Assembly: GCA_014647715.1 (NCBI GenBank) | Contig: BMPS01000006.1 | Location: 59,712-123,711 of the forward strand | Length of the DNA stretch: 64,000 nt | Direction of reading: 5' to 3' | From: Streptomyces cinereus | Lineage (GTDB): Bacteria; Pseudomonadota; Gammaproteobacteria; Pseudomonadales; Moraxellaceae | In this document: piece after piece, positions 1 through 8,624 of the stretch | Layout: every line of letters begins with the position of its first letter | How positions within the stretch are numbered: position 1 is the stretch's first letter | Notes under the pieces: generated by a model | What the model was told of the DNA's origin: nothing | Database searches by the model: none | What the model saw: only the letters and a program-made list of their open reading frames with translations | Program-made: the position numbers and the translations under genes

Positions 1-784
1 TCGCTTCTTTAAGCTTGCCTTCTACTTGGCTGACTTGCGCTTGGGCAGCGGTTTTATCTTCACTGCGCGCGCCCGTTTTGGCTAATTCATATTGCGCTTT
101 GGCGATTTTGGCTTTATCAACACTGGCGACATAGTTGGTATAGGCTTCGTCACGTTTTTGCCGCGACATCAAGCCTTCTGCCGCTAGGCGGTTGATACGC
201 TCATAGGTGACTTTGGCAAGGTCAGCAGCGGATTGGGCAGCATCATACTGGTATTTTGCCATTTCAATCTCTTGCGGTCTTGCGCCATTGTTGGCTTTGT
301 CCAGCTGGCTTTGGGCTAATTCTTTCCCTGCTTGTGCTTCTTCGACCTTGGCATTGATTTCTGGGCTATCCATATCAATCAGGCGTGTGCCGACGCTAAT
401 TTCATCGCCTTCTTTGACATAAATATTGGCAATACGACCGGCAACTTTGGCAGCGACAGGCGTTTGCTCTACTTCCATATGCCCTTGAATGGTCACAGGC
501 TCGCTGCGCGTTTCCCGCTTGTCTTTGATTAGCCCCCATGCGACCAGTCCAATCAGCCCAAGGATAATCAAGGCTATAATGATGGTGCGAATTTTACTGG
601 GTTTTTTGGTCGGCGGCACGTAACGGCTATCTGTCGCAGCGGCTGACAGGCTGTCCTCTGCATACGGTTCATCAGCAGCTTGGGCGTTCATCGCTGCATT
701 AGCATTATCCGCAGCGCTGTCCAAAGTGTTGTCTTTAGCGTTGTCCATCGCATTGTCTGGTGTTGGGTTTTGTGGATCAGCCAT
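1..784 (-). CDS. HlyD-family membrane-fusion (periplasmic adaptor) protein, 3' end outside window
   Basis: Only the first 261 codons are inside the window; the gene runs off at base 1. The start (cat at 782-784) opens an N-terminal Asp/Asn/Ala-rich cytoplasmic stretch of about 60 residues, followed by one hydrophobic anchor (about residues 64-86, rich in Ile/Leu). Next comes a biotinyl-lipoyl-like segment containing VEQTPVAAKVAGRI and VKEGDEISVGTRL. A long heptad-like helical hairpin then holds NNGARPQEIE, repeated later as KTGARSED, the pattern of YhiI/HlyD-type adaptors. Such proteins bridge an inner-membrane pump and an outer-membrane TolC channel. The TolC-like gene ends 47 bp upstream on the same strand, so the two are probably co-transcribed. 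The pump, probably an ABC transporter, should lie beyond base 1; that part is inference. The substrate cannot be told from sequence. Confidence 0.9.
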   Translation of the reverse strand, partial: MADPQNPTPDNAMDNAKDNTLDSAADNANAAMNAQAADEPYAEDSLSAAATDSRYVPPTKKPSKIRTIIIALIILGLIGLVAWGLIKDKRETRSEPVTIQGHMEVEQTPVAAKVAGRIANIYVKEGDEISVGTRLIDMDSPEINAKVEEAQAGKELAQSQLDKANNGARPQEIEMAKYQYDAAQSAADLAKVTYERINRLAAEGLMSRQKRDEAYTNYVASVDKAKIAKAQYELAKTGARSEDKTAAQAQVSQVEGKLKEA

Positions 785-830
785 ACGGTAAGCCTACTGG
801 TGAAATAAAGACACGGGTTAAAATAATTGA

Positions 831-2798
831 TTAGTTCTTACGATGTTCAAAATAAATCGCGGGTAGCTTGACATCCGCTGCCTGCATATAACGATTAAAC
901 TCTAGCGGCGTACCGCAGCTTTGCATCAAATCTGCCATTGCCTGCACATAATCATTTGCCGCTTTAGCTTGCTCGGTTTTGGCTTTTTCCAAATTGGCTT
1001 CGGCTTGCATTACTTCTACGGCCGTGTTGACGCCTTCTTTAAAACCAAGCTGACGAAAGCGTAGCATCTCACTGGCGAGCTCAATATTGGTATTTAAGGC
1101 AATAAAATTATCGCGTGCATTGTTGACTGTTTGCCAATTTTTTTCTACCAATAACATAATATTATCATTGACATCCACTTGGCTAAATTCGGCTTGGTGC
1201 AGCTTGGCAAGGCTCGATTGAGTACTGGTACGGCGATCTACCCCACCCCACAATTTCCAGTTGGCAGAGACCCCAGCAATCCAATTTGGGTCAGCGTCGA
1301 TTTCAGAGCGACCAAAGACGGTGACATTGGGTTTGTAGGCGGATTCACTAAATTCATGCAGCGCTTTGGCTTGGTTGTATTTGGCGGCGACCTTATCAAA
1401 CCCTGGGTGATGCATTTTAGCCTGCTGCTGAAAATAACTCAGTGGCGGCAACGGCTTGGTGGATACAAATAAAGGTGATGTCGGTTTGATAAAATATGGC
1501 GTCCGCAGTAATCGTTGTAATGCGGTCATGGCAAGTTCAGCATCGTTCAACGCTTTGCTATTTTCGTATTCGGCATCGGCTAAGGCTTTTTTGGCTTCCA
1601 AACGCTCGACTTTTGAAATCAGCCCCACATCGAGTGCGCGCTGTGCGGCATGGTCAGTGGCACGAATCGCATTGAGCGCATCAGCGCGTAGATAAGCTGC
1701 CATGATGGCAAGCTGGGTTTGAAAATAGCGTTTGGTAAGCGTGGTGTATTGTTCATCCAGTGACAAGTCAGCATCGGCACGGCTTTCATCGGTCATACCA
1801 TTGAGCAAACTGGTCACTGCTTCGGTTTTGTGTCCGTTATAAGCAGACCATAGCACGGTGACATTTGCGCCTGTTCTATTTTTATCGACATTGACAGGGA
1901 TGCTATTGGGAATCGGGTCGGTGATTAAGCCACCGATATCGACAGGCGTGCTAGGCAGTGGCAAGGTGATGGGCAAATTGCCAATATTGTTATTAACTGC
2001 GTTGTCAATGGCATTGGCTAGGTTGTTTTTAATGCCCGTGGTATCTATATTGTCATCCACATGTACATGCGTGGCACTGGCACCCAGATACACAATCGGT
2101 TTGTTCAAACCTTTGGTTGACTCAGCTCGCAGCTCATTACTCACGATTGCCGCATTGTCTGCCGCGACTTTGGGTGATACTTTGACTAGGTACTGCTGCG
2201 CTTGTGCCAGTGTCAAATTACTGGGCACATCTAGGCCATAACTTGGCGGATAAGGCACCCCATTATTGATAGTAGGATCGTAGCTGAGCCCAGCTACTTT
2301 GCCACCTTTGACTTCATTGGCGCGGGTCGCGGTTCTTTTCGATGGCGTGTCTGCTGATGGTGCGTCCGTGGCAGGGCTAGCATTGAGCACAGGCTCAGGG
2401 TTGGGCGGGGTATTGATTACCGGCGTAAACTCTGCGGTGTCGCCACTGGTACTGGGCTGCAATCTGCTAGTGGGCTTTATGGTTGATGCTGCTGGTATGG
2501 TTTTAGCCGATGTTTTAGCTGATGTTTTAACAGGCGGCTTGTTAACATTTTTAGTGGGACTACTGGTGGTTTTGGTGGTTTTTGTTGTGGTTGTGGTTTT
2601 TGTTGTAGTTTTTGTCGGGGTCGTTTTGGTAGTGCTGGGTTTGGTGACCGTGGTCGCGGCAGTCGCATCCAAAGATAAGGATAAATTCAACGAAACCATT
2701 GCCACCGTAAACGCAGACAGGGTAAGCACGCGTGATAGAGGCTGCAGAGGATGGCTTACTGGGTAAGTCGATGGTTTGATGGATTGATGTAATTTCAT
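831..2798 (-). CDS. TolC-family outer-membrane efflux protein with Thr/Lys/Pro-rich N-terminal extension
   Basis: Outer-membrane channel component of a tripartite export system, 655 residues, clearly longer than the 430-490 usual for TolC relatives. A signal peptide ends near residue 48 (hydrophobic SAFTVAMVSLNLSLSL, then DATAA). Residues about 49-170 are low complexity: Thr/Lys repeats such as TTKTTTTTKTTKTT, then Ser/Thr/Pro. The TolC fold follows, with coiled-coil OEP repeats; the second is clear around residues 430-640 (ALHEFSESAYKPNV, WKLWGGVDRRTSTQ, LGFKEGVNTAVEVMQAEANLEKAK). An insertion near residues 250-310 is rich in Asn/Pro/Ile. The HlyD-type gene follows on the same strand after 47 bp. 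A palindrome at 2856-2875 lies 58 bp upstream of the start and could be a repressor site. The family is certain; the extension is unusual. Confidence 0.9.
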   Translation of the reverse strand: MKLHQSIKPSTYPVSHPLQPLSRVLTLSAFTVAMVSLNLSLSLDATAATTVTKPSTTKTTPTKTTTKTTTTTKTTKTTSSPTKNVNKPPVKTSAKTSAKTIPAASTIKPTSRLQPSTSGDTAEFTPVINTPPNPEPVLNASPATDAPSADTPSKRTATRANEVKGGKVAGLSYDPTINNGVPYPPSYGLDVPSNLTLAQAQQYLVKVSPKVAADNAAIVSNELRAESTKGLNKPIVYLGASATHVHVDDNIDTTGIKNNLANAIDNAVNNNIGNLPITLPLPSTPVDIGGLITDPIPNSIPVNVDKNRTGANVTVLWSAYNGHKTEAVTSLLNGMTDESRADADLSLDEQYTTLTKRYFQTQLAIMAAYLRADALNAIRATDHAAQRALDVGLISKVERLEAKKALADAEYENSKALNDAELAMTALQRLLRTPYFIKPTSPLFVSTKPLPPLSYFQQQAKMHHPGFDKVAAKYNQAKALHEFSESAYKPNVTVFGRSEIDADPNWIAGVSANWKLWGGVDRRTSTQSSLAKLHQAEFSQVDVNDNIMLLVEKNWQTVNNARDNFIALNTNIELASEMLRFRQLGFKEGVNTAVEVMQAEANLEKAKTEQAKAANDYVQAMADLMQSCGTPLEFNRYMQAADVKLPAIYFEHRKN

Positions 2799-3318
2799 AC
2801 GACTCGCTAATAACTTGCCTATGGCTTTGCCGCAACATAACGACCCCGCAAGCCGTCAATTACCCTAGTAATTGATGCGGTCGCCGTTATGCTGCCCGTA
2901 TTACCAAAAAACTGTCTTGTTAAATACTAATGAAATACCAAAGTGATCACTAACTGTCAGTTTGAATATTAACTAAAGTATGAGATTGTAAAAAGAAAAA
3001 ACTGACCCGTCAATCTACACTTGTCATATTAACAATATTGTAGTTTTTTAAAAAATATGGCTCATTAAGCCTCACATCATTACTGTTTATTTTTATTTAA
3101 TAAAGTAAAAATATTTCTCAATCCAAGTAGTCACACAAATCAAACAAGTTAGCTTACCGCTGTCATTTAAGCATGCTAAAATTCTTAAAAACCCCTCGTT
3201 GTTTTTGATGCAGTTACTTTTACCAAATAAGTACCGCACTTAGCTACAATCCCAATTTAAAAAATAGTCAAATCGCTGAAAACCTTCGACTAAGTAATCC
3301 AGTTAAACTTATACCTTA
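2799..3318. other. Divergent intergenic region between the TolC-type gene and rarA
   Basis: About 520 bp of AT-rich DNA separate two divergently transcribed genes, so promoters for both must lie here. The only clear structure is the perfect inverted repeat at 2856-2875, described separately. No convincing small gene or RNA was recognised. Confidence 0.5.
2856..2875. promoter_or_regulatory. Perfect 8-bp inverted repeat, candidate operator of the efflux operon
   Basis: TCAATTAC-CCTA-GTAATTGA is an exact palindrome with 8-bp arms and a 4-bp centre. It lies 58 bp upstream of the TolC-type start codon. There is no T-run beside it, so it is not a terminator. Size and position fit a dimeric repressor (TetR/MarR-like) site, but no regulator gene lies beside it in the window. 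Confidence 0.4.
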
Positions 3319-4605
3319 ATGATGAATCAACTCGCTCAAATCCCCCTTGCCCAGCGTATCCGCCCAAAATCGCTTGACGAGGTAATCGGACAAGCCCATT
3401 TGCTCGGTGCCAATGCACCGATTCGCCGTATTGTTGAGCAAGGTTACTTGCCATCGATTATTTTGCATGGGGAAGCAGGCATTGGCAAAACCACCCTAGC
3501 TATGCTATTAGCCGATGCGGTGGGTCGTCCTTTTCGCCCGCTCTCTGCTATCAATGCAGGGGTCAAAGAGCTGCGTGAAGTACTGGCAAAAGATGACGGC
3601 TTGTTTGGCGAGCCGCCGGTAGTATTTGTTGACGAGATTCATCGGTTTAACAAAGCACAACAAGATGCACTCCTCGGCGCGGTTGAGTCAGGGGATATTA
3701 CTTTAATTGGTGCGACCACCGAAAACCCCTCGTTTAGTGTCAACAATGCGCTATTGTCTCGTTGCCAAGTGTATCGGCTAAACCCCTTGAGCGAAGATGA
3801 AATCAGCCAAGTACTAAAACGTGCCATTGACGATGATGCAGTTTTTAAACAATTTAAGATTGAAATACAATCAAGCCAAGCGATTTTTGCGCTATCGCAA
3901 GGCGATGCGCGTAAGGCGTTAAATTTACTTGAACTCGCCATTCAATCAAGCCCCAATTTTAAGCAAGGCAGCCAATCACCGATTGTGGTGACTGATGACA
4001 ATGTCATCGCGGTGGCAGGGGCAAGCCTGGTACGCTACGACAAATCAGGTGATGGCCATTATGACCTAGTATCAGCGATGATTAAGTCAGTCCGCGGTAG
4101 TGACACTGATGCGGCGCTGTATTGGATGGCGCGGATGCTGACAGCGGGCGAAGACCCTGCCTTTATTGCGCGGCGGTTGGTGATTTTGGCAAGTGAAGAT
4201 ATCGGACTTGCCAATCCTAATGCGTTACTACTTGCCGATACCGCCCTGCGAAGTGTGCAGAGCATCGGTATGCCTGAAGCGCGAATTATTTTGGGGCAAG
4301 TGGTGGTGTATTTGGCGACATCGCCGAAGTCCAATTCTAGTTATCAGGCCATCAATAAAGCAATGCGACTGGCTGAAAATGACCAATCGCCTGTACCGCT
4401 ACATTTGCGTAATGGCGTCACCAAGCTGATGCGCGCCGAAGGTTATGGCGCCAATTATATCTATCCGCATGACTACCCCAACCATTACCACCCACAGCAG
4501 TATCTGCCTGATAATTTGATGGGCACGCGGTTGTTTGACTTTGCTGATAATGCCAAAGAACAGCAAACCTATGCCTTTATACAGTGGTTAAAGAGCAGTG
4601 GTTAA
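3319..4605 (+). CDS. rarA: Replication-associated recombination protein A (RarA/MgsA, AAA+ ATPase)
   Basis: Clamp-loader-like AAA+ ATPase that acts at stalled replication forks, 428 residues, normal for the family. Visible motifs are the N-terminal LAQRIRPKSLDEVIGQ, Walker A GEAGIGKTT (residues 51-59), Walker B VVFVDEIHRFN (101-111), sensor-1 region GATTENPSF (131-139), and LLSRCQV carrying the probable arginine finger. The C-terminal half has the MgsA signatures SLVRYDKSGDGHYDLVSA and RGSDTDAALYWMARML. Two adjacent ATG codons are possible starts and no clear Shine-Dalgarno decides between them. The gene is convergent with the BLUF gene. A 14-bp tandem repeat overlaps its last codons and stop. 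Confidence 0.97.
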   Translation: MMNQLAQIPLAQRIRPKSLDEVIGQAHLLGANAPIRRIVEQGYLPSIILHGEAGIGKTTLAMLLADAVGRPFRPLSAINAGVKELREVLAKDDGLFGEPPVVFVDEIHRFNKAQQDALLGAVESGDITLIGATTENPSFSVNNALLSRCQVYRLNPLSEDEISQVLKRAIDDDAVFKQFKIEIQSSQAIFALSQGDARKALNLLELAIQSSPNFKQGSQSPIVVTDDNVIAVAGASLVRYDKSGDGHYDLVSAMIKSVRGSDTDAALYWMARMLTAGEDPAFIARRLVILASEDIGLANPNALLLADTALRSVQSIGMPEARIILGQVVVYLATSPKSNSSYQAINKAMRLAENDQSPVPLHLRNGVTKLMRAEGYGANYIYPHDYPNHYHPQQYLPDNLMGTRLFDFADNAKEQQTYAFIQWLKSSG

Positions 4606-4653
4606 AGGGCAATCATTGAAGAGCGATGATTAAAGAGCCATGATTAAAGCGCG
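4584..4653. repeat. Five imperfect 14-bp tandem repeats across the rarA stop codon
   Basis: Consecutive 14-mers starting at 4584, 4598, 4612, 4626 and 4640 read GTGGTTAAAGAGCA, GTGGTTAAAGGGCA, ATCATTGAAGAGCG, ATGATTAAAGAGCC and ATGATTAAAGCGCG. The array spans the rarA stop (4603-4605) and reaches the 3' end of the convergent BLUF gene. It belongs to a class of arrays seen repeatedly in this window. Confidence 0.8.
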
Positions 4654-5297
4654 GCGGCTAAAAAACTTGTCAGACCAGACAACGGATGATTTAGCGCAGC
4701 CCAATGAACCCTATTCTGTAATACCCAGTATATCACCAGCAATAAAAACACCAATAAAAACCCAAGCTGAATCCACAAAAAATAGCGATGCTTAAAGCCC
4801 AAGCGGCGTAGCTTGGCATGGCTATAACTGCCCTTATCAAAGTTGGTATGTTGATGCCTTTGCCATTTGCCCGAACGATAATAGTTTTCTACATCCGCAA
4901 GCAACCTTGGTACACTGGCGCTATCAAATTGCGCAGTTTCAAAATAGCCTAGCAGGGGGCTGATATCATCGACATCATCCATATCGTTGACGTTATCTAA
5001 ATTGATGCAGTGCATTTTCCAATGCCCAAACAGTCTGTTGGGCGCCTGTCCCTGCTCAATGACGTGAATATTTTTGTGTCTTTTATCGGCTTTGATTTTG
5101 TCAAATAGCTGGGTGATAGTGCGCTCACTACCTTCCATATATTGTAGAAAATTGCCTTGCTTGAGAAATAGTATGCTATTGACATTTGCCTGAGTGTTGC
5201 GCGCGACTGACTGACGATAGATATCAGGCAACGTCATCGTATGCAAACTTGCTTGTAAGGTAATTTTGCTCGTGTAGATAAGATAAAAGACTGACAT
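4644..5297 (-). CDS. BLUF-domain blue-light sensor with C-terminal transmembrane helix
   Basis: BLUF domains bind FAD and sense blue light. The N-terminal 90 residues match the fold: FYLIYTS with the flavin-contacting Tyr (Y8 from the ATG used here), the conserved Asn in ARNTQAN (N34), GNFLQYMEG with the essential Gln (Q52), and DKRHKNIHV...RLFGHWKM at the end. The usual GITG before the third strand is replaced by NVNS. After a linker comes one strongly hydrophobic helix near residues 172-194, then about 20 residues, so the protein may be anchored by its tail. No GGDEF, EAL or other output domain is present. The ATG at 5297 has AAGGA 7 nt upstream; an in-frame GTG directly before it is less likely. 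Confidence 0.85.
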   Translation of the reverse strand: MSVFYLIYTSKITLQASLHTMTLPDIYRQSVARNTQANVNSILFLKQGNFLQYMEGSERTITQLFDKIKADKRHKNIHVIEQGQAPNRLFGHWKMHCINLDNVNDMDDVDDISPLLGYFETAQFDSASVPRLLADVENYYRSGKWQRHQHTNFDKGSYSHAKLRRLGFKHRYFLWIQLGFLLVFLLLVIYWVLQNRVHWAALNHPLSGLTSFLAAAL

Positions 5298-5742
5298 CAC
5301 AGGATCCTTAGATAAATAAATCGGTTAGACGTCTATGACTTTTTAATAGCTTTTCTTCAAACGTATTAACAATGTAATTTTTATTAATTATTAAGTAATA
5401 ATATACCAGTTTTTTTTAATTTTTGCTCAAAAATTATACAAAATCACCAATTTTTGTTAATTTTTTCAACTAATCTACCCTAACCTTATGTCTGCGTGCG
5501 CTACCAGCGCATATGGCTATCAATATTTCGCTGCTTAGACTCACTGAGTTAATGCTATAATAGCGCGCAAATAAGAAATGGGCGCCCATACTAGCTTCAC
5601 TCAGTTTGACGAGGTGATTGTTAAGGTTTATTTAGACAATAGTTTGAACAATACTAGCTGATAGCGCTTATTTTCTGTCCCTATTTTTCAATCAATTTTT
5701 TAATCAATGTTATTCCAATAAATCGCTAACAAAGGCACTTTT
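5298..5742. other. Spacer between the BLUF gene and ribB
   Basis: About 445 bp, very AT-rich near the BLUF start (5395-5470), with a clear promoter near 5553 reading toward ribB. I looked for the conserved core of the FMN riboswitch, common before ribB in related bacteria, and did not find it. No small gene was recognised. Confidence 0.5.
5553..5561 (+). promoter_or_regulatory. Extended -10 promoter (TGCTATAAT) for ribB
   Basis: A consensus TATAAT (5556-5561) is preceded by TG one base away, the extended -10 motif. The -35 region (CTTAGA, 5534-5539) is weak, as is usual for extended -10 promoters. Transcription would give a leader of about 175 nt before ribB. Confidence 0.6.
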
Positions 5743-6858
5743 ATGGCATTTAATACAACGGCAGAAATTATCGATGACATCCGTGCAGGCAAAATGGTCG
5801 TTTTGATGGATGATGAAGACCGTGAGAACGAAGGCGACTTGGTGATGGCAGCCACCCATGTACGCCCAGAAGATATTAACTTTATGATTACCCATGCGCG
5901 TGGCTTGGTGTGTTTGACCATCACCGCTGACCGCAGTGAACAGCTTAATTTACCGCTTATGTCGGATAAAAATGGCGCTAAATTTAGCACCAACTTCACG
6001 GTATCAATCGAAGCGGCAGAAGGGGTCACCACAGGTATCTCAGCAGCGGATCGCGCCAGAACCATCCAAACAGCGGTGTCTTCGACTGCCAAGCCAGAAG
6101 ATATCGTACAACCGGGACATATATTCCCGATCGTGGCACAAAATGGCGGTGTGCTACACCGTGCGGGTCATACTGAAGCGGGCTGTGACCTAACACGCTT
6201 GGCAGGACTTGAACCTGCGGCAGTGATTTGTGAAATTATCAAAGAAGATGGCGAAATGGCGCGCCGTGATGACCTAGAAATTTTTGCCAAAGAACATGGC
6301 TTAAAAATCAGTACCATCGCTGATTTGATTAATTACCGTATTGCCAACGAGCAAACGGTCGAAATGGTTGCGACCTATCCCATGCAAACTGAGTTTGGTG
6401 AGTTTACTGCTTATCGTTTTAAAGAAAAAAATTCAGAGGATACCCATTTGGCACTGGTCAAGGGCAACCCTCAAGAAGGCGTGAGCACTGTGCGGGTGCA
6501 TAGCTTCCAACCATTGCGCGATTTATTCACCGTGCAGCTACCCAACAGCGGTAAGAGTAACTGGGATATCCATGCCTCACTCAAAGAAATTAGCCAATCC
6601 GAGCGTGGTGTGTTTGTCTGGATTGGGCATCAACAAGCGATTGATATGGGCGAAGCGCTCGATAACTTTGTCGCTGACAAACCCAACTCACCGCTTAAAC
6701 ACCAACCCTACCGCAGCATTGGGGTTGGCTCACAGATTTTACGTTATCTGGGCGTGCGTGATATGCGTTTGCTGTCATCGCCGCTTAAATTCAACGCATT
6801 ATCAGGGTTTAACCTAAACTTGGTCGAAACCGTTGCCAACCCAGACCACAAAGAGTGA
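5743..6858 (+). CDS. ribB: 3,4-dihydroxy-2-butanone 4-phosphate synthase with degenerate GTP cyclohydrolase II domain (RibBX type)
   Basis: Converts ribulose 5-phosphate to DHBP for riboflavin synthesis. The RibB domain (about residues 1-205) carries DDEDRENEGDL (23-33, catalytic and metal-binding acids), HARGLVCL, TGISAADRARTI and GHTEAGCDL. The C-terminal region (about 210-371) is homologous to GTP cyclohydrolase II but lacks its catalytic motifs. Where GCHII has VRVHSECLTGD and the Cys-rich zinc loop, this protein reads VRVHSFQPLRD, with no such cysteines. It should therefore supply only RibB activity, with RibA encoded elsewhere. The arrangement matches the described RibBX variants of Proteobacteria. 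It stands alone behind an extended -10 promoter and ends at a strong terminator. Confidence 0.93.
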   Translation: MAFNTTAEIIDDIRAGKMVVLMDDEDRENEGDLVMAATHVRPEDINFMITHARGLVCLTITADRSEQLNLPLMSDKNGAKFSTNFTVSIEAAEGVTTGISAADRARTIQTAVSSTAKPEDIVQPGHIFPIVAQNGGVLHRAGHTEAGCDLTRLAGLEPAAVICEIIKEDGEMARRDDLEIFAKEHGLKISTIADLINYRIANEQTVEMVATYPMQTEFGEFTAYRFKEKNSEDTHLALVKGNPQEGVSTVRVHSFQPLRDLFTVQLPNSGKSNWDIHASLKEISQSERGVFVWIGHQQAIDMGEALDNFVADKPNSPLKHQPYRSIGVGSQILRYLGVRDMRLLSSPLKFNALSGFNLNLVETVANPDHKE

Positions 6859-6883
6859 TTTACGAGATAGCAATTTATCAGAC

Positions 6884-6921
6884 AAAAAAGCCACCAGCAT
6901 TGCAGCTTGTGGCTTTTTTTT
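6884..6921. terminator. Bidirectional terminator between ribB and a thioesterase gene
   Basis: An A-run leads into GCCACCAGC-ATTGCA-GCTTGTGGC (one mismatch), followed by eight Ts. It lies between two convergent genes and can serve both. Confidence 0.9.
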
Positions 6922-6938
6922 AACAATTTTAGTAACAG

Positions 6939-7412
6939 TTAAACCGTATGACTTTCTAACTCGGTAAGTTGTTGGCGTTGACCATCAGAAATCGGTTGTT
7001 TGTTTTTGCCGTTTTGGTCAAAAAATACAATGACTGAGGAGACGGTAGCGACGACTTTTTGTTGGGCCGTGCTAAAGTAAACATAATCATGGGTCAGGCT
7101 GGTATTGCCTATTTTTTTGGCACGAATGCCAATCCAAAGCACATCGGGGAAAGTGGCCGAATTTAAATACTGGCAAGATGACGAAGCAAGCACGGTATAA
7201 GTTTGTAAGTTAAACATATCGACTTGTTCAAGGTAGTGGATACGTGCGCGCTGGGCATAGTCGTAATACACCACGTTATTGACGTGATTGAACGCATCCA
7301 TATCACCCCATTCCACTTTTTGCTCATAGATAACAGCAAAGCCTTTTAATGGGTGATTGTGTTGTTGAGCGATGTTCTGGCGGACGGCATCACTCATTGG
7401 GGGATTGGACAT
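6939..7412 (-). CDS. Acyl-CoA thioesterase, 4HBT (YbgC/FadM-like) hotdog-fold family
   Basis: Small hotdog-fold thioesterase that hydrolyses acyl-CoA; about 157 residues from the start chosen here. The diagnostic helix motif WGDMDAFNHVNN carries the catalytic-type Asp and is followed by YYDYAQRAR. Later strands (DVLWIGIRAKKIG, SLTHDYVYFS, VATVSSVIVFFD) complete one hotdog unit. The ATG at 7412 has GAGAGAG six bases upstream; an ATG five codons earlier (7427) has no ribosome-binding site. The gene follows tesB on the same strand after 53 bp, so two acyl-CoA thioesterases probably share a transcript. The natural substrate cannot be read from sequence. Confidence 0.88.
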   Translation of the reverse strand: MSNPPMSDAVRQNIAQQHNHPLKGFAVIYEQKVEWGDMDAFNHVNNVVYYDYAQRARIHYLEQVDMFNLQTYTVLASSSCQYLNSATFPDVLWIGIRAKKIGNTSLTHDYVYFSTAQQKVVATVSSVIVFFDQNGKNKQPISDGQRQQLTELESHTV

Positions 7413-7465
7413 ATTTTTCTCTCTCATACGGCTACTATTTAAAATAAGGTAAAGTTATTGAATCA

Positions 7466-8440
7466 CTAGCGCAGTCGCATTAACCCTTGCTGCTGGGTTG
7501 TGGCGACCAATTTGCCATCTTGCCAAAATTGACCGTGGTTTAGGCTTTTTGACTGTGATGTGGTATCACACCACATGTCGTAGAGTAACCAATCATTCAT
7601 ATCAAATGAGCGGTGAAAATGCATACTATGGTCGATACTTGCCGCTTGCAATCCTTTAGTCATAAAGCTAATCCCGTGTGGCATCAGCCCTGTACCAATC
7701 AAATAAAAATCAGAAGAAAATGCGAGCAGTGCTTGTTGCACTTGAATTGACTGTTTACCCAGCTGCGGAATACGTAGCCAGTTGGCTTGGCTAGGTTCCA
7801 TGATTTTTGGATGGATTGGGTCACGCGGCTGTACTGGCTTGATTTCGATATGACGCTGGCGCATAAAGCGCGCTTTTAGGGCATCAGGTATTTTGCCTAC
7901 CACTTGGTCTTTGAGCTGCTGCTCGGTCAGCAACACATCTGGCGCAGGATACGTTGGCATCGGTTGTTGATACTCAAGCCCTTCTTCAAACGGTGAAAAA
8001 GACGCCATCATGGTAAAAATAATGCTCGGTTGGTTATCGTCATCATATTGGCGTGCTGTCACTTGACGTGAAGCAAGGCTACGACCATCACGTAATTTCT
8101 CGACTTGGTAATATACAGGCTTATTGATATCGCCACCGCGCAAAAAATAACCATGAAATGAGTGGCAAGGTTTTGAATGCTCTACGGTATGGCTGGCTGC
8201 CATCAATGCTTGTCCCAGTACTTGCCCGCCAAAAATACGCGCACCCACATAGTCGTAGCTTTGCCCAATAAATACACTGTCTTGATACGGCACGAGGGTT
8301 AGGGTTTCCAATAACTGCGTGACTAATTGCTGCCAAATCGCTTGCTGCTCAAGCTGCTGCGTTGCGGCTGTTACGGGCACCTGTGGTTGGGGAGTGATAT
8401 CAATCGTATGGGTATGGTTTATATCTTGCTGGCTTGCCAT
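7466..8440 (-). CDS. tesB: Acyl-CoA thioesterase II (TesB)
   Basis: Double-hotdog thioesterase that cleaves medium- and long-chain acyl-CoA. Family signatures in order: FIGQSYDYVGARIFGGQVLG, SFHGYFLRGGD, VEKLRDGRSLASRQV, then in the second hotdog SSDFYLIGTGL with the conserved active-site Asp, ASIDHSMHFHRSFDMNDWLL and the C-terminal QQGLMR with the conserved Gln. A start at 8440 (MASQQD) has AAGAG at good spacing and gives 324 residues. An upstream ATG at 8497 would add 19 residues but has no ribosome-binding site. Even the shorter form keeps a Gln/Thr-rich N-terminal tail of about 35 residues not seen in E. coli TesB. It is followed on the same strand by the small 4HBT thioesterase. Confidence 0.95.
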   Translation of the reverse strand: MASQQDINHTHTIDITPQPQVPVTAATQQLEQQAIWQQLVTQLLETLTLVPYQDSVFIGQSYDYVGARIFGGQVLGQALMAASHTVEHSKPCHSFHGYFLRGGDINKPVYYQVEKLRDGRSLASRQVTARQYDDDNQPSIIFTMMASFSPFEEGLEYQQPMPTYPAPDVLLTEQQLKDQVVGKIPDALKARFMRQRHIEIKPVQPRDPIHPKIMEPSQANWLRIPQLGKQSIQVQQALLAFSSDFYLIGTGLMPHGISFMTKGLQAASIDHSMHFHRSFDMNDWLLYDMWCDTTSQSKSLNHGQFWQDGKLVATTQQQGLMRLR

Positions 8441-8624
8441 AGACGCTCTTATGATTAACGTTATTTTGGGTAGATAAAATGGATTAAAGTCACTCATTAT
8501 ACAAGAATTTTTGCGTGATAAGGTTTAGAAATTCATCAATCTATGGCATGATAAGACATATTTTAAACCTTGTATTTATCTTTAAAAAACTTACGAAGAA
8601 ACTCACGCAATCACTAGGCATACT

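Noticed and set aside
2299..2766. Long valine-rich open frame on the plus strand inside the TolC-type gene
   Set aside because: It is the antisense reading of the Thr/Lys low-complexity segment; no start signals and no domain.
5562..5742. FMN riboswitch in front of ribB
   Set aside because: The conserved core segments of the FMN element were not found in the leader, although a riboswitch would be expected in some relatives.
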